From contig DWVH01000046.1 in assembly GCA_019120335.1 (NCBI GenBank), positions 1 through 64,000 of the forward strand: DNA of 64,000 nt, read 5' to 3'. The first letter of the stretch is position 1. Every line of letters begins with the position of its first letter. Of this stretch, positions 17,091 through 26,477 are shown piece after piece. The notes under the pieces are model-generated. The model did not search any database and had not been told where the DNA came from. It saw only the letters and a list, made by a program, of their open reading frames with translations. Source of the stretch: Candidatus Enterococcus stercoripullorum. Lineage in GTDB: Bacteria > Bacillota > Bacilli > Lactobacillales > Enterococcaceae. The position numbers and the translations under genes are program-made.

Positions 17091-18317
17091 ATGAATACTG
17101 TACACAAAAATGATGCGCTTTTCAATACAAATCTTACTATTTCTCATGATGGCGGTTGCTTATCTAGTGATGCCTAACTTGTCTTAGTCAAACAAGCGAT
17201 GCACCTTCTTAGCTTTAACCATTTAATCAATCAATATCTCCATATTCATAATACTCGTAGCTATTTCAACCATAGTAATACAAGCATTTTAGAACAAATT
17301 CTTCAGCTCATTGCGGATTATGATACAGATAGTTCCGCCAATATTTTAAGAAATAATCCTATCTGGCAATTACTTTTAGAAAAAGAACATCTTGCTTCTC
17401 AATCCACCATTTCTCGCTTTCTAGATTGTTTTACCGAAAAGAATATTGAAGAACTACAAAAAATTAATCAGGCTCTTCTTGATAAAGTCTATCCTTTTCA
17501 TGATGCCAGTGACTTTATCATCGATTTAGACTCTACGCATACAGACAAATTTTGAAGCCAAGAACAAGCAAATTACAATGCCTATTACCAAACATACGGA
17601 TACCATCCACTCGTTGCTTTTGATGGCGTAGCTGGATATTTTCTAAAAGCACAGTTACGCGCAGGAAATCGTTATACTTCTCATGGTGTTAGAGAGTTTA
17701 TCACACCATTACTTGAACATTATTCGAAAAAGGACTCGTATAAAAAACTTTTAGTACGTGGAGATAGCGGATTTGCCACACCAGATCTATACGAATCTTG
17801 CAAAGCAGTAAGGGCAAGATACGTCATTCGTTTAAAAAATAATGCACGCTTATCCCGACTCGGCGAACAAAAAATATCATACGGAAATAATGAGTGGGAT
17901 AAAAAAGAAGTCCATTATTTCTCAGTGCAATACCAAGCAAAATCCTGGATTCACGCACAGTGAGTATGTATTCAATCTGTCCGAGACGCAAATGAACTAT
18001 TATTTCAACATACTTTTATCGTGACAAATTTTGATGAAAACATATCGCCTGAAACTGTTTTTGAGCTATATAACAAGCGGGGAACAATGGAAAACTACAT
18101 GCGAATGATGATGAGTGTCATTGCTTATAATTTGCTTCAGTGCTTAAAATATTTCGTATCTGACTCACAACAAACGGGCATGCCCATTCAAACGATTCGA
18201 CTAAAATTTTTCAAGATAGCTGGAAAATTAGTGAGAACAGCGCGTAAAATTCAATTAAAACTGTCAATCTATCATGTCCATCAAGAAGAATTTTACAAAA
18301 TATTTGAACGATTGTGA
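17091..18317 (+). pseudogene. IS1380-type transposase, dead
   Basis: One reading frame from ATG 17091 to the TGA at 18315 resembles IS1380-family DDE transposases (ITPLLEHYSKKD; LLVRGDSGFATPDLYE with the second catalytic Asp; FDENISPETVFELYNKRG near the third). AAGGAG precedes the ATG. The frame has three stops, TAA at 17175, TGA at 17553 and TGA at 17961, with no shift of frame. After 'RGTMENY' the usual segment with the catalytic Glu is missing and the text resumes at MRMMMSVIAYNLLQ, so an internal in-frame deletion occurred. The element lies 230 bases from the distal end of the CRISPR array. Its inverted ends could not be fixed. Confidence 0.85.
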
Positions 18318-18545
18318 ATTTAGCAACTAGCTTCAGTCTAAAAAATAGAACAATAGTTATCCAAAAATGACGGATAGAGTCTGCCCAAAATTTGACATAT
18401 TCCCAGCTAAAACGTCAATTCTTATTTTTGGTTAATAAAATTTATTCGTTTGGTAGGCAAATTCAGAAACTACTGCACGAAAGATCATTTATTTGGTCTG
18501 ATTTATTAGTTAATTTAGAGCTATGAATCATTCAGGTTTATTTAT

Positions 18546-19968
18546 GTTTTACTGATACCAAATCATTAAGAGTACAAAAACGGCGTCCGACTTATTCTAA
18601 AAGCTATTCAGGTTTTACTGATACCAAATCATTAAGAGTACAAAAACCAGACGCCCAAAAATCACACGAACCTTCTAGTTTTACTGATACCAAATCATTA
18701 AGAGTACAAAAACATATTTGGCGCATCATAATCCGATATCCATGTTTTACTGATACCAAATCATTAAGAGTACAAAAACGACTCTGTATTATTATTGAAA
18801 GTAATCGGGAGTTTTACTGATACCAAATCATTAAGAGTACAAAAACTTATGAGTACCAACGGTGCAGGTTTCAAAAGTTTTACTGATACCAAATCATTAA
18901 GAGTACAAAAACTACCGGTCGCAATTGCCGTACTGATAGATAGTTTTACTGATACCAAATCATTAAGAGTACAAAAACTGAGCGTGTTTAATACTGATAA
19001 GCAAAGTAGTTTTACTGATACCAAATCATTAAGAGTACAAAAACGGTTGTTTTAATAAATAAAAAATAGAAAGGGTTTTACTGATACCAAATCATTAAGA
19101 GTACAAAAACATGTTACTTCAAATCGGCTTTCGCTGACTTGTTTTACTGATACCAAATCATTAAGAGTACAAAAACTAAATTTAATGAATTTGGATTGAG
19201 ATTGTAGTTTTACTGATACCAAATCATTAAGAGTACAAAAACAAAGAAGGAGCAAAAGATGTTACAGAATCTGTTTTACTGATACCAAATCATTAAGAGT
19301 ACAAAAACTCGGTGTGTATGTGATCGAAATCGTCAACGGTTTTACTGATACCAAATCATTAAGAGTACAAAAACCTTTAGAGCAGAAACAAGCTTATGAC
19401 CAGGGTTTTACTGATACCAAATCATTAAGAGTACAAAAACCGCTTTGGCACCTACAAAAATTCCCAAAATGTTTTACTGATACCAAATCATTAAGAGTAC
19501 AAAAACCCGTTGGTCAAAACGAGCCAAAAGTTTTGTGTTTTACTGATACCAAATCATTAAGAGTACAAAAACGAAATAAAGTGTCGGTCATAGCTCGAAA
19601 GTGTTTTACTGATACCAAATCATTAAGAGTACAAAAACAGAGAAATACACAGAAAAAGATGCGACAAGTTTTACTGATACCAAATCATTAAGAGTACAAA
19701 AACGTTGGCTATAATATCAATTTTGATATTACGGTTTTACTGATACCAAATCATTAAGAGTACAAAAACAGAGTGAGTGATTAAGAAGTCTAAACGTGAG
19801 TTTTACTGATACCAAATCATTAAGAGTACAAAAACGGATATTGTGGAAGTGGTTGTGATTATGGTGTTTTACTGATACCAAATCATTAAGAGTACAAAAA
19901 CCTTTACGGCGAAGCAACCAAAGCACCTAATGGTTTTACTGATACCAAATCATTAAGAGTACAAAAAC
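18546..19968 (-). CRISPR. CRISPR array, 22 repeats and 21 spacers
   Basis: Repeats of 36 bases start at 18546 and recur every 66 bases (spacers 30, with 29 once and 31 twice) to 19968. All 22 copies appear identical. On the minus strand the repeat begins GTTTTTGTACTCTTAATGAT and ends GGTATCAGTAAAAC, close to the S. thermophilus CRISPR1 repeat. Minus-strand transcription is supported by the tracrRNA, whose anti-repeat pairs with this strand, and by the leader lying next to csn2. The oldest repeat (18546-18581) is not degenerate, which is unusual for a distal end and suggests loss of the true end. Confidence 0.98.
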
Positions 19969-20053
19969 CCTCAAAAAAATTTTTTCAAAAAATCTAGCTA
20001 TTATTCGGTCATGTACATTTGAATATTATCATATAATTTTCAGTAAATAAACA
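19969..20053 (-). promoter_or_regulatory. CRISPR leader
   Basis: Eighty-five AT-rich bases between the csn2 stop and the first repeat in the direction of transcription. This is the expected place of the array promoter and of the sequence read by Cas1-Cas2 for spacer insertion. A run of A/T and ATTATATGATAATATTC-like text is present, but I could not fix -35 and -10 boxes with certainty. Confidence 0.6.
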
Positions 20054-21097
20054 CTATTTTACTATACTTTCTAAATATATTTTCTCTAGTGGATCTAAAA
20101 TATCATAAATATATTCTTTTTGCTTTATTCCATACACAATATAATTAAGCAAGTTAATACAAATATGTTGACGTGGGGATAAATCTTTATAATTATCACT
20201 GCCTAATATCGGAATAATTGAAAGAAGCATATATATAAGTTCCTCATCAGAAAAATTTTTATCTGATGGATAATTTCCTTCTATTAGGTTTCTTATTACA
20301 GGATATGGAGGAAGTTGATCTATGTTTCCTTCATTCATAACAACTATTGATTCAATATCCTCATGTGAACAATTTGTAACAAATAATTGACTATCTATAA
20401 TAATTACATGAAAATTATTATACTTTAGCATTAATTCTTTAAGGCGTTTCATTAATAATTCATGTTCATTTTTCATACAAAAAGAAGAGGGATAATATAC
20501 ATGAACCCAACATTGACTACTATTACCTTTTAAATATATATCTATCAGATTGCATAAATTAATAATTTGAACTGATAAATTTTGATACATTGGAACTATG
20601 GACTTGCCATTTTCATGAGTCTGACAGATAAACATGTTTTTGATGACTTCATCAAATAAAATATTTTTTAACAAGAAGTCTATATTACTTATATTCTTTC
20701 TGAGTTCCTTATTAATAATTTCTTCCAAGGACATCAAATTATCTTCAAATTCTACCAAAATATCTTGTACCTTTTTATTTGAGGATAAGCTAGATAAAAT
20801 TTCATTAATAAAAGAGTCTTTAGATTGAAAAATATATTTATTAAAATCCTCTACTGAATCAATGAATATATGCTTACAATTTTTTGAACATAAGTCTTTA
20901 CCATCAAAATTTAAAACCATTTGAGTGGTTCCGAAATAATTTTCTGCTTCTTCCTTCATTGTTTTCCTCTGAACTGCTACTTGTAGACTATTATACAATT
21001 TATAATGATTATTGTGATCTTGCCCAGTAAAATATAAATAACCATTACATTCAAAATTTTCTTTCAGCCATCCAAAATCTAAAAATAAGTCAGACAT
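20054..21097 (-). CDS. csn2: Csn2, long St-type
   Basis: A 347-residue protein in the position of csn2, sharing one base with the cas2 stop. Canonical Csn2 has about 220 residues; the S. thermophilus CRISPR1 locus has a long form of about 350 residues, and this length and context match it. It opens 'LFLDFGWLKENFECNGYLYF' and has a helical middle with a later 'VHVYYPSSFCMKNEHEL' and 'NNFHVIIIDSQLFV' (beta strands of the toroid core). Csn2 forms a ring that slides on DNA ends and is required for spacer acquisition together with Cas1, Cas2 and Cas9. Confidence 0.8.
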   Translation of the reverse strand: MSDLFLDFGWLKENFECNGYLYFTGQDHNNHYKLYNSLQVAVQRKTMKEEAENYFGTTQMVLNFDGKDLCSKNCKHIFIDSVEDFNKYIFQSKDSFINEILSSLSSNKKVQDILVEFEDNLMSLEEIINKELRKNISNIDFLLKNILFDEVIKNMFICQTHENGKSIVPMYQNLSVQIINLCNLIDIYLKGNSSQCWVHVYYPSSFCMKNEHELLMKRLKELMLKYNNFHVIIIDSQLFVTNCSHEDIESIVVMNEGNIDQLPPYPVIRNLIEGNYPSDKNFSDEELIYMLLSIIPILGSDNYKDLSPRQHICINLLNYIVYGIKQKEYIYDILDPLEKIYLESIVK

Positions 21098-21420
21098 TAA
21101 ATCACCACCAATTTATTTTTCCCAACAATAATTTCTTGAGTACTTCGATGTCCTACCAAGATTTGCATATCTTCAAATTGTTTTTCACTCACATAAAGAA
21201 GACGAATTTCACCACCCTCTGGAATTGATTTTTTTAAAATAGTTTCATATTTCTTTCCAATCGAACGATTAGGAACAACTCTATAATAAACTGAATACTG
21301 TAGCATGTGAAAGCCATTTGAAATTAACGCTTTTCTGAATTCTCTATATTCCTTCTGTTCCTTCTTCGTTTCAACTGGTAAATCAAATAAGCAAAGTATT
21401 CTCATCTGTTGATACCTCAT
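21097..21420 (-). CDS. cas2: CRISPR-associated endoribonuclease-fold protein Cas2
   Basis: A 107-residue Cas2 with the ferredoxin-like fold: 'ILCLFDLPVETKKEQKEYRE' with the strand-1 Asp, then 'FRKALISNGFHMLQYSVYYRV' and 'GGEIRLLYVSEKQFEDM'. It dimerises between two Cas1 dimers to form the integrase that inserts spacers. The ATG follows cas1 by two bases and its stop overlaps the csn2 start, so cas1-cas2-csn2 is one operon. Confidence 0.95.
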   Translation of the reverse strand: MRYQQMRILCLFDLPVETKKEQKEYREFRKALISNGFHMLQYSVYYRVVPNRSIGKKYETILKKSIPEGGEIRLLYVSEKQFEDMQILVGHRSTQEIIVGKNKLVVI

Positions 21421-21422
21421 TT

Positions 21423-22328
21423 TTAAGCTCCTATGAAATTTTCTATATCTATTTCTACCAAATACTTCATATCTTTATTTTGCATTGATTTTACAAAACT
21501 ATTGACATATTTCTTCATTGATTCATCAATTGTACTCTTTTGATTATTAACATAAATAGGTTGATTAATAAAATCTATTATTGTCGTTCTTACTTCATAA
21601 CTCATAAAATTATATTTACCGAATATCGTTAAATCTAACCAGTAATCCATTAAGGGACGATACGGCTCCATTAAATCATCAACTAGATTAAATGCATTAT
21701 ACTCATTCGAATGAAAAATACCCAAAACAGGCATAAAACCCTGTCCTACAACAATTCTTGCCATTAATGCTCGAATAATAGAATATCCATAATTCATTGC
21801 AGCATTCTCTAATATTGGGAGATCCCTTGTAAATTCTTTTCCATATAACGAATTGAAATAAAGTTTTGCTACATGTCCTTCTCTATTCGTTTTATCATAA
21901 GGCTGAGTATCAAGAATATAATCTTGCATTGCTATCACTCTTGAAGAATCGATATTTTTGTATTTTGCATACTTCATTTGATTTTTCATTTTTTGAACAA
22001 CTACGCTTCTCCACGCTAGCGCTTTCATTTCGTAGGTCCATAATATCTGTTCGCAAGCTCTCTTGGCAGATCGATGATAATTAGCATATGATAAATACAT
22101 GCCTGTAGGTAAATATGAGTCATCACAAACAACAACTACAATATTATACTTACTGAATTCCGATAATAAGCTTGTGGTAATAGAGGTTTTCCCCTCTAAA
22201 ATAATCATTTGAATATCTTCTAATGGCACATATATTTTTTCTGTCACTTTAATTATTTCGAGCTGATTCCATTTCAAACGCATTGAGTCGCATTGTTTAA
22301 TGTACACTGTCTGCCACGCATTACTCAT
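21423..22328 (-). CDS. cas1: CRISPR integrase Cas1, type II
   Basis: A 301-residue Cas1 started at ATG 22328 behind GGGTG. An open frame extends 13 codons further upstream but would run through the tracrRNA terminator, so it is rejected. Typical features are 'IQMIILEGKTSITTSLLSEF' in the N-terminal beta domain and, in the helical catalytic domain, 'PILENAAMNYGYSIIRALMA' (metal-binding Glu), 'GFMPVLGIFHSNEYNAFNLV' (catalytic His) and 'DLMEPYRPLMD' (Glu/Asp). The length matches type II-A Cas1. Confidence 0.95.
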   Translation of the reverse strand: MSNAWQTVYIKQCDSMRLKWNQLEIIKVTEKIYVPLEDIQMIILEGKTSITTSLLSEFSKYNIVVVVCDDSYLPTGMYLSYANYHRSAKRACEQILWTYEMKALAWRSVVVQKMKNQMKYAKYKNIDSSRVIAMQDYILDTQPYDKTNREGHVAKLYFNSLYGKEFTRDLPILENAAMNYGYSIIRALMARIVVGQGFMPVLGIFHSNEYNAFNLVDDLMEPYRPLMDYWLDLTIFGKYNFMSYEVRTTIIDFINQPIYVNNQKSTIDESMKKYVNSFVKSMQNKDMKYLVEIDIENFIGA

Positions 22329-22351
22329 ATCTATCACCCGCTTTATACTAA

Positions 22352-22450
22352 TAAAAAAACCCGCCATACAAAGATGACGGGAAACTCGACGTAAAGTCTT
22401 ATTTTTGTAGATTCTTAATGATTTGGTATCAGTGTAAGGCGTCCCTTACA
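22352..22450 (-). ncRNA. tracrRNA
   Basis: On the minus strand a transcript of about 99 nt starts near 22450. Its order is: a 5' hairpin (TCAGTGTAAGG...CCTTACACTGA), the anti-repeat (ACTGATACCAAATCATTAAG pairs without mismatch to the crRNA repeat, then a bulge, then TACAAAAA), a nexus (ATAAGACTTTACGTCG), and a terminator stem CCCGTCAT...ATGGCGGG with seven T. The nexus and terminator follow the plan of S. thermophilus CRISPR1 tracrRNA. It lies between cas9 and cas1, as in that locus. Ends are inferred from the promoter and the T-run. Confidence 0.93.
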
Positions 22451-22456
22451 CTGAAT

Positions 22457-22485
22457 ATTCTACTCCGTCTTATTAGAGTTGTCAA
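22457..22485 (-). promoter_or_regulatory. tracrRNA promoter inside the cas9 3' end
   Basis: On the minus strand TTGACA (22485-22480), a 17-base spacer and TAGAAT (22462-22457) make a near-consensus sigma-A promoter. Almost all of it lies within the last codons of cas9, whose stop begins at 22462. The predicted start is near 22450. Confidence 0.88.
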
Positions 22486-25400
22486 TAATATTTTTTGGAT
22501 TTTGTGATTCTTTTAAAATATAATACGGATTTCCGAGTTCATCAGTATTTACTTTATAAATGAGTTGATTTTTACTTGATAATCTTTTTAAAAACTGACC
22601 ACTTTTAGCAACTTTTCCATAAATTGGTAAAAACTGTTCGGAACTAAACTTATCTTGATATAACGGCTTTAATTCAACATAATTTATCTTTACTGGCATA
22701 GTTCTTGACCAAAACCTTAGTTCAATTTCCTCATTTGTAACAGTATCAATTACTTTAATACGATCATTCTTGTAAAGTGAGAATCGAAATTCAGCATCTA
22801 CTGGTATTTTTTCTCTCTTCTTAATTTGTTGATAAACATCTGAAGGAATTCCGTATTTACCATTAATAAAGCGTAAATCAGCATATTTGATTCCCATGAT
22901 ATGATAGGTGTTTTCTGATTCAAGATAGTAGACATCTGTTCTCCAAGGATTAATTGAACCTAAAAATACTTTTTTATCTTTGGCATCAGTTGGTGTTATG
23001 TCTACAAAACTAGCACCTAATTTTTGATCATAATATTTCAATTTTCTAATAATCGGACCATTATTTTTCTTACTATATTTTTGAACATATCCATATTTAC
23101 GACGATACAGTTCAAAAGGACTTACTGCTCTTTGTTTCACCTTTCCTTTACCATCAGTATATTCCTCTTTATCAGGAAATTTTGAAACAATGTCTTCTAA
23201 GATTTCAAAACTCTTATGATCCAAATGATACATTAAAAATTTTTCTTTATCTTTATCATAGATTTTCTTAAATGTACTGTATCCATCAACAGTATAAATA
23301 TCTTTAATCGTCCCCAAAGAATAATCTTCTTCTTTTTTATCCTTACCCAATTTTTGTTGTCGAGTTGAATAAATCGTTGCATCACTGATTTTACGGTTCA
23401 TTTTTTTATCAACTTCAAAATTAATTTTTAGATTTTCTTGCATTTGAGTTAGATAATCTAAAAATTGTGGACAAGGTAATTGATAATAGCTTTCTTTAAA
23501 GTCATCATTTGTAGTTATTGCATTTAATTCAAAATCAGTTTGAGCTTCAGTCATTTTACGCGGATATATCGTTTTTCCTGAGCGCCAAACCTCCAAGAAA
23601 GGAGTTACACCAATTAAAGCAGCGTCTACTACATGATGATGATAGGTATCCCTTGATTTATTTAATTGCCATGCACGTCTTAGTTGTGAAGTGAATTTTC
23701 CACGAATAACAGCTACCTTAGTATCAACTTTTTTAGATGCAAAAAACTGTGTCAATTCATTAAATACAACTCTCGAAGCATATCTAGTATCTACCAAGTT
23801 ACGTGCAATGAATTTTTTACGAGTATCTAAATCTGACAACAATTCTTTTGACAGTAAATTCTTACGTTTAACATCACTAATTCGTTTATTTGCATTAACA
23901 GCAGCTCTAAATTCATCAAAATTACTATAACGTCCTAAATGACTTGATTTATTACTAAAATATTCAAATGGCGTTTTCTTTTCTTTTTCAAATCGGTTAA
24001 AGTGGCTAGAACACAAGACTTTATTGTTCATACTGTCATCAAATGATACCGAAATTGGAATAATATGATCAATATCATAACTTACTTCATTTTTACACAA
24101 ATCCTCTGCTAAGATTGGTTCGCCTGTATATAAGCATTTCCCTTCTTGTTGATACCATAAACGAATCTTTAATGCGCGATTTTTCCCTTTTCTTAAAAAA
24201 TTAACTAATCCATTTTCTGATAAATTTGCTTCTTTTCTAAACGCTTCTAATGATGCATCTTTTTCAACAAGATTTTCTTTTTGCATCTTCTCAATTAATT
24301 TTCTTGCATCTTCGGGATTATCTTCGCGTGGTAATTCAATAACAACATCCGAAATATTTGAGTATTTTTTATAAAGTTCATTAAAGATTTTCAAACATTT
24401 TTTTATTGATTTTCGCACTACTGGATTATAAATATTTTCAGTTACATTTTTGACATCAATTTTATCAATGTTTGAATAATCATTCTTACTTTCTTCCAGT
24501 AATCCCATCCTTGTTAGAATCGTCATTTGTTCATCATAACCATTTAGTAATTCAGGTATTAACACATTCATTGTTTTAATTGAAAAACGATGCCATTTTT
24601 GTGAAGTTGAAATAGCAAAAATTTTAGGATCTTCAAGTAAATCATCAACAATTTGATTAGTAATAAAATCATATTTAGGTAACACTTTTTCAGAAATACG
24701 ATTTCTAATTTCACCAATTTCAGTATTTAAATTGAAAATAAAAGCTAGCTCATCAAAGCATTCTGTTGGCCATTCATTTATATCGATTCCCTTATTTAGC
24801 ATATGTTTTCGAACTTTTCGATATACTTCTAATGTATGAAAATCAGGTTTATTATCTTTTTTTGTACGGAATCCTGAAATTTCTTCTTTCTTAACATTTA
24901 CTTTTTTCGCAATAACATTTAGCATCTGTACTGTTTTTTCTGTAGTAAGTAATTCAGATAAAATATCTTGTTTTTGTTCGGGAGTTAATCTTTCCGATCC
25001 ATTATACCGAATATTCGTTAAATCGTTTAATAAATTATAAACCTGTGCAGTCAAGGAGTTTGCTGGTGCACGTAGCTCATCTGGATTAACACTATCTTTA
25101 CCAATAAGAATTTCAAAAATATTTTCTAGTGTTTCACCATTTGTACGATAGATTCCATAATCAGTTCTAGAGTTTTCATTACCTGGACCAATATAATAAG
25201 CTCGTTTGCGACTAATAATTTTGACAATATTTTCGATTAAATCATCAGTAATTTCAGGATAATACTGTTTTTGGCAAGTTAAAATTCTTTTTGCTTCATC
25301 AACATATGCACTATTAGGAAATACATTTAAAAAATACTCTGGCTGTTCATCATATTCAACATAATTGGTGACTGTACCTCTAACTTTACCGTATTTTAAC

Positions 25401-25864
25401 AAACGTTCATATTGTATCTCACCAGGTGTCTTATTCTCTAATGCTTCTTGATTTTTTGCTATTTTCCCCTTAAAATCAGTAACATTCTCGTCTACAATAT
25501 CACCTAATGAATAACTTATACCTCTACGTTTTGCAATATGTAACATCGCAATTGCAATCTCATCTTTATTCAATTGATGCTCTAATCCTCTAACACGAAT
25601 TTCATAAGGATTTTTATTAGGAGATGGGATAAAGCCATTCTTTTTCAGTAACTTTTTCAAATCATTTAAGCGATTGACTCGTCTTCTTATCAAACGTCTT
25701 GATTGACGAAATTCACGACGTTCAACATTCTTTTGTGCAACTGCTGCAGGAAAAATACTTACACCGCTTTCTAAAATTTGTTTCGTTTTAGAATTAATAA
25801 CAGCATAACCAACCGATCCCACACCAATATCAAATCCAATCGAAACGCTTTCTATATATTTCAT
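22460..25864 (-). CDS. cas9: Cas9 nuclease, type II-A, S. thermophilus CRISPR1-like
   Basis: An 1134-residue compact Cas9. RuvC-I is FDIGVGSVGYAV (Asp12). The arginine-rich bridge helix is REFRQSRRLIRRRVNRLNDL. RuvC-II is VIELPRE with Glu510. The HNH motif is YDIDHIIPISVSFDD with Asp599-His600. RuvC-III is HHHVVDAALIG with Asp747. The C-terminal region (SRTMPVKINYVELKP; YKVNTDELGNPYYI) follows the WED/PAM-interacting part of the 1121-residue St1Cas9. It cuts both DNA strands at crRNA-matched sites next to a PAM; an A-rich NNAGAA-like PAM is an inference from kinship. All catalytic residues are intact. AAGGG lies 14 bases before the ATG, a rather long spacing. Confidence 0.97.
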   Translation of the reverse strand: MKYIESVSIGFDIGVGSVGYAVINSKTKQILESGVSIFPAAVAQKNVERREFRQSRRLIRRRVNRLNDLKKLLKKNGFIPSPNKNPYEIRVRGLEHQLNKDEIAIAMLHIAKRRGISYSLGDIVDENVTDFKGKIAKNQEALENKTPGEIQYERLLKYGKVRGTVTNYVEYDEQPEYFLNVFPNSAYVDEAKRILTCQKQYYPEITDDLIENIVKIISRKRAYYIGPGNENSRTDYGIYRTNGETLENIFEILIGKDSVNPDELRAPANSLTAQVYNLLNDLTNIRYNGSERLTPEQKQDILSELLTTEKTVQMLNVIAKKVNVKKEEISGFRTKKDNKPDFHTLEVYRKVRKHMLNKGIDINEWPTECFDELAFIFNLNTEIGEIRNRISEKVLPKYDFITNQIVDDLLEDPKIFAISTSQKWHRFSIKTMNVLIPELLNGYDEQMTILTRMGLLEESKNDYSNIDKIDVKNVTENIYNPVVRKSIKKCLKIFNELYKKYSNISDVVIELPREDNPEDARKLIEKMQKENLVEKDASLEAFRKEANLSENGLVNFLRKGKNRALKIRLWYQQEGKCLYTGEPILAEDLCKNEVSYDIDHIIPISVSFDDSMNNKVLCSSHFNRFEKEKKTPFEYFSNKSSHLGRYSNFDEFRAAVNANKRISDVKRKNLLSKELLSDLDTRKKFIARNLVDTRYASRVVFNELTQFFASKKVDTKVAVIRGKFTSQLRRAWQLNKSRDTYHHHVVDAALIGVTPFLEVWRSGKTIYPRKMTEAQTDFELNAITTNDDFKESYYQLPCPQFLDYLTQMQENLKINFEVDKKMNRKISDATIYSTRQQKLGKDKKEEDYSLGTIKDIYTVDGYSTFKKIYDKDKEKFLMYHLDHKSFEILEDIVSKFPDKEEYTDGKGKVKQRAVSPFELYRRKYGYVQKYSKKNNGPIIRKLKYYDQKLGASFVDITPTDAKDKKVFLGSINPWRTDVYYLESENTYHIMGIKYADLRFINGKYGIPSDVYQQIKKREKIPVDAEFRFSLYKNDRIKVIDTVTNEEIELRFWSRTMPVKINYVELKPLYQDKFSSEQFLPIYGKVAKSGQFLKRLSSKNQLIYKVNTDELGNPYYILKESQNPKNIIDNSNKTE

Positions 25865-26013
25865 AAATCATTCACAGTCCCTTCTATGTTCATATTTTAT
25901 ATAAATTAATAATACTTCTAATATTATGCTAAATCAATAGAAAAGTGAAATGTAATACAACAATTTTTACATTAAACAAAAACAGATAAAACGTTTTCTG
26001 ACAATGCATTACT

Positions 26014-26286
26014 TTACACCTCCATCCTTCCATTTTTATATTCCTCCATATACGCTTCATATAACTCCATGACATAGTTTAAAGGATACCTTAACTCTCC
26101 TTCTTCACATTCCATCTCACCTAACAAAATCAGCACGCCTTTTGCCCAATCAGCAACTGGGATGCGCAGCCAAGGCATGACTTCAGTATCGTTGATTAAG
26201 CTTTTGATTTTATCTAGTGTTTCCGGACTCGTATCGTTTCTTAAATAAGCATCACGGCAAAATTTAGATTTAGCAACACTCGGCAT
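26014..26286 (-). CDS. Small paralogous protein, right flank of the CRISPR block
   Basis: Ninety residues from ATG 26286, behind GAGGTGG. It is a relative of the protein at 16384-16665: shared FC near the start, ETLD, the IPV-D-A block (RIPVADWAKGVLILLG) and the ending EYKNGRMEV. It lies 150 bases upstream of cas9 on the same strand but is separated by an AT-rich gap that should hold the cas9 promoter. Function unknown. The two copies facing each other across the CRISPR locus could be old duplication products. Confidence 0.7.
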   Translation of the reverse strand: MPSVAKSKFCRDAYLRNDTSPETLDKIKSLINDTEVMPWLRIPVADWAKGVLILLGEMECEEGELRYPLNYVMELYEAYMEEYKNGRMEV

Positions 26287-26380
26287 GATTGCCACCTCAT
26301 TTCGATTTACATATCCTTATTATACCCAAATATCAATCGTTTTCGTGGATTTTCGTAAAAAAGTGTGCTACCATATTTGT

Positions 26381-26441
26381 GAGAGATGCACAGGCAGAAC
26401 AAGCCTCGATTGTTCCACTAGGTTAGGCATTTCTCTTTTTT
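26381..26441 (+). ncRNA. Small hairpin RNA candidate
   Basis: GAGAGATGC and GCATTTCTC close a stem of about nine pairs around two inner hairpins (AGGC...GCCT; AACAA...TTGTT) and are followed by six T. The size and form resemble the candidate at 37529-37589. Only a weak -10 (TACCAT) is seen upstream, so it might instead be a complex terminator. Confidence 0.4.
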
Positions 26442-26442
26442 A

Positions 26443-26470
26443 TTGCCAAAAATTGATTATTTGCTATAAT
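26443..26470 (+). promoter_or_regulatory. Promoter of the small RNA at 26478
   Basis: TTGCCA (26443-26448), a 16-base spacer and a perfect TATAAT (26465-26470). No coding frame follows before the terminator at 26594-26620. Confidence 0.65.
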
Positions 26471-26477
26471 GATTTTG

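Noticed and set aside
18764..19926. Open frames with repeating FTDTKSLRVQK or CTLNDLVSVK peptides across the array
   Set aside because: They are translations of the CRISPR repeats in phase with the 66-base period and have no ribosome binding sites.
18546..19968. Plus-strand transcription of the array, because the plus-strand repeat begins GTTTTACTG
   Set aside because: The anti-repeat, nexus and terminator of the tracrRNA are on the minus strand and pair with the minus-strand repeat; leader position and gene order agree.
22329..22367. Upstream extension of cas1 beginning MAGFFISIKRVID
   Set aside because: It would be coded by the tracrRNA terminator stem and T-run and has no ribosome binding site; the ATG at 22328 does.
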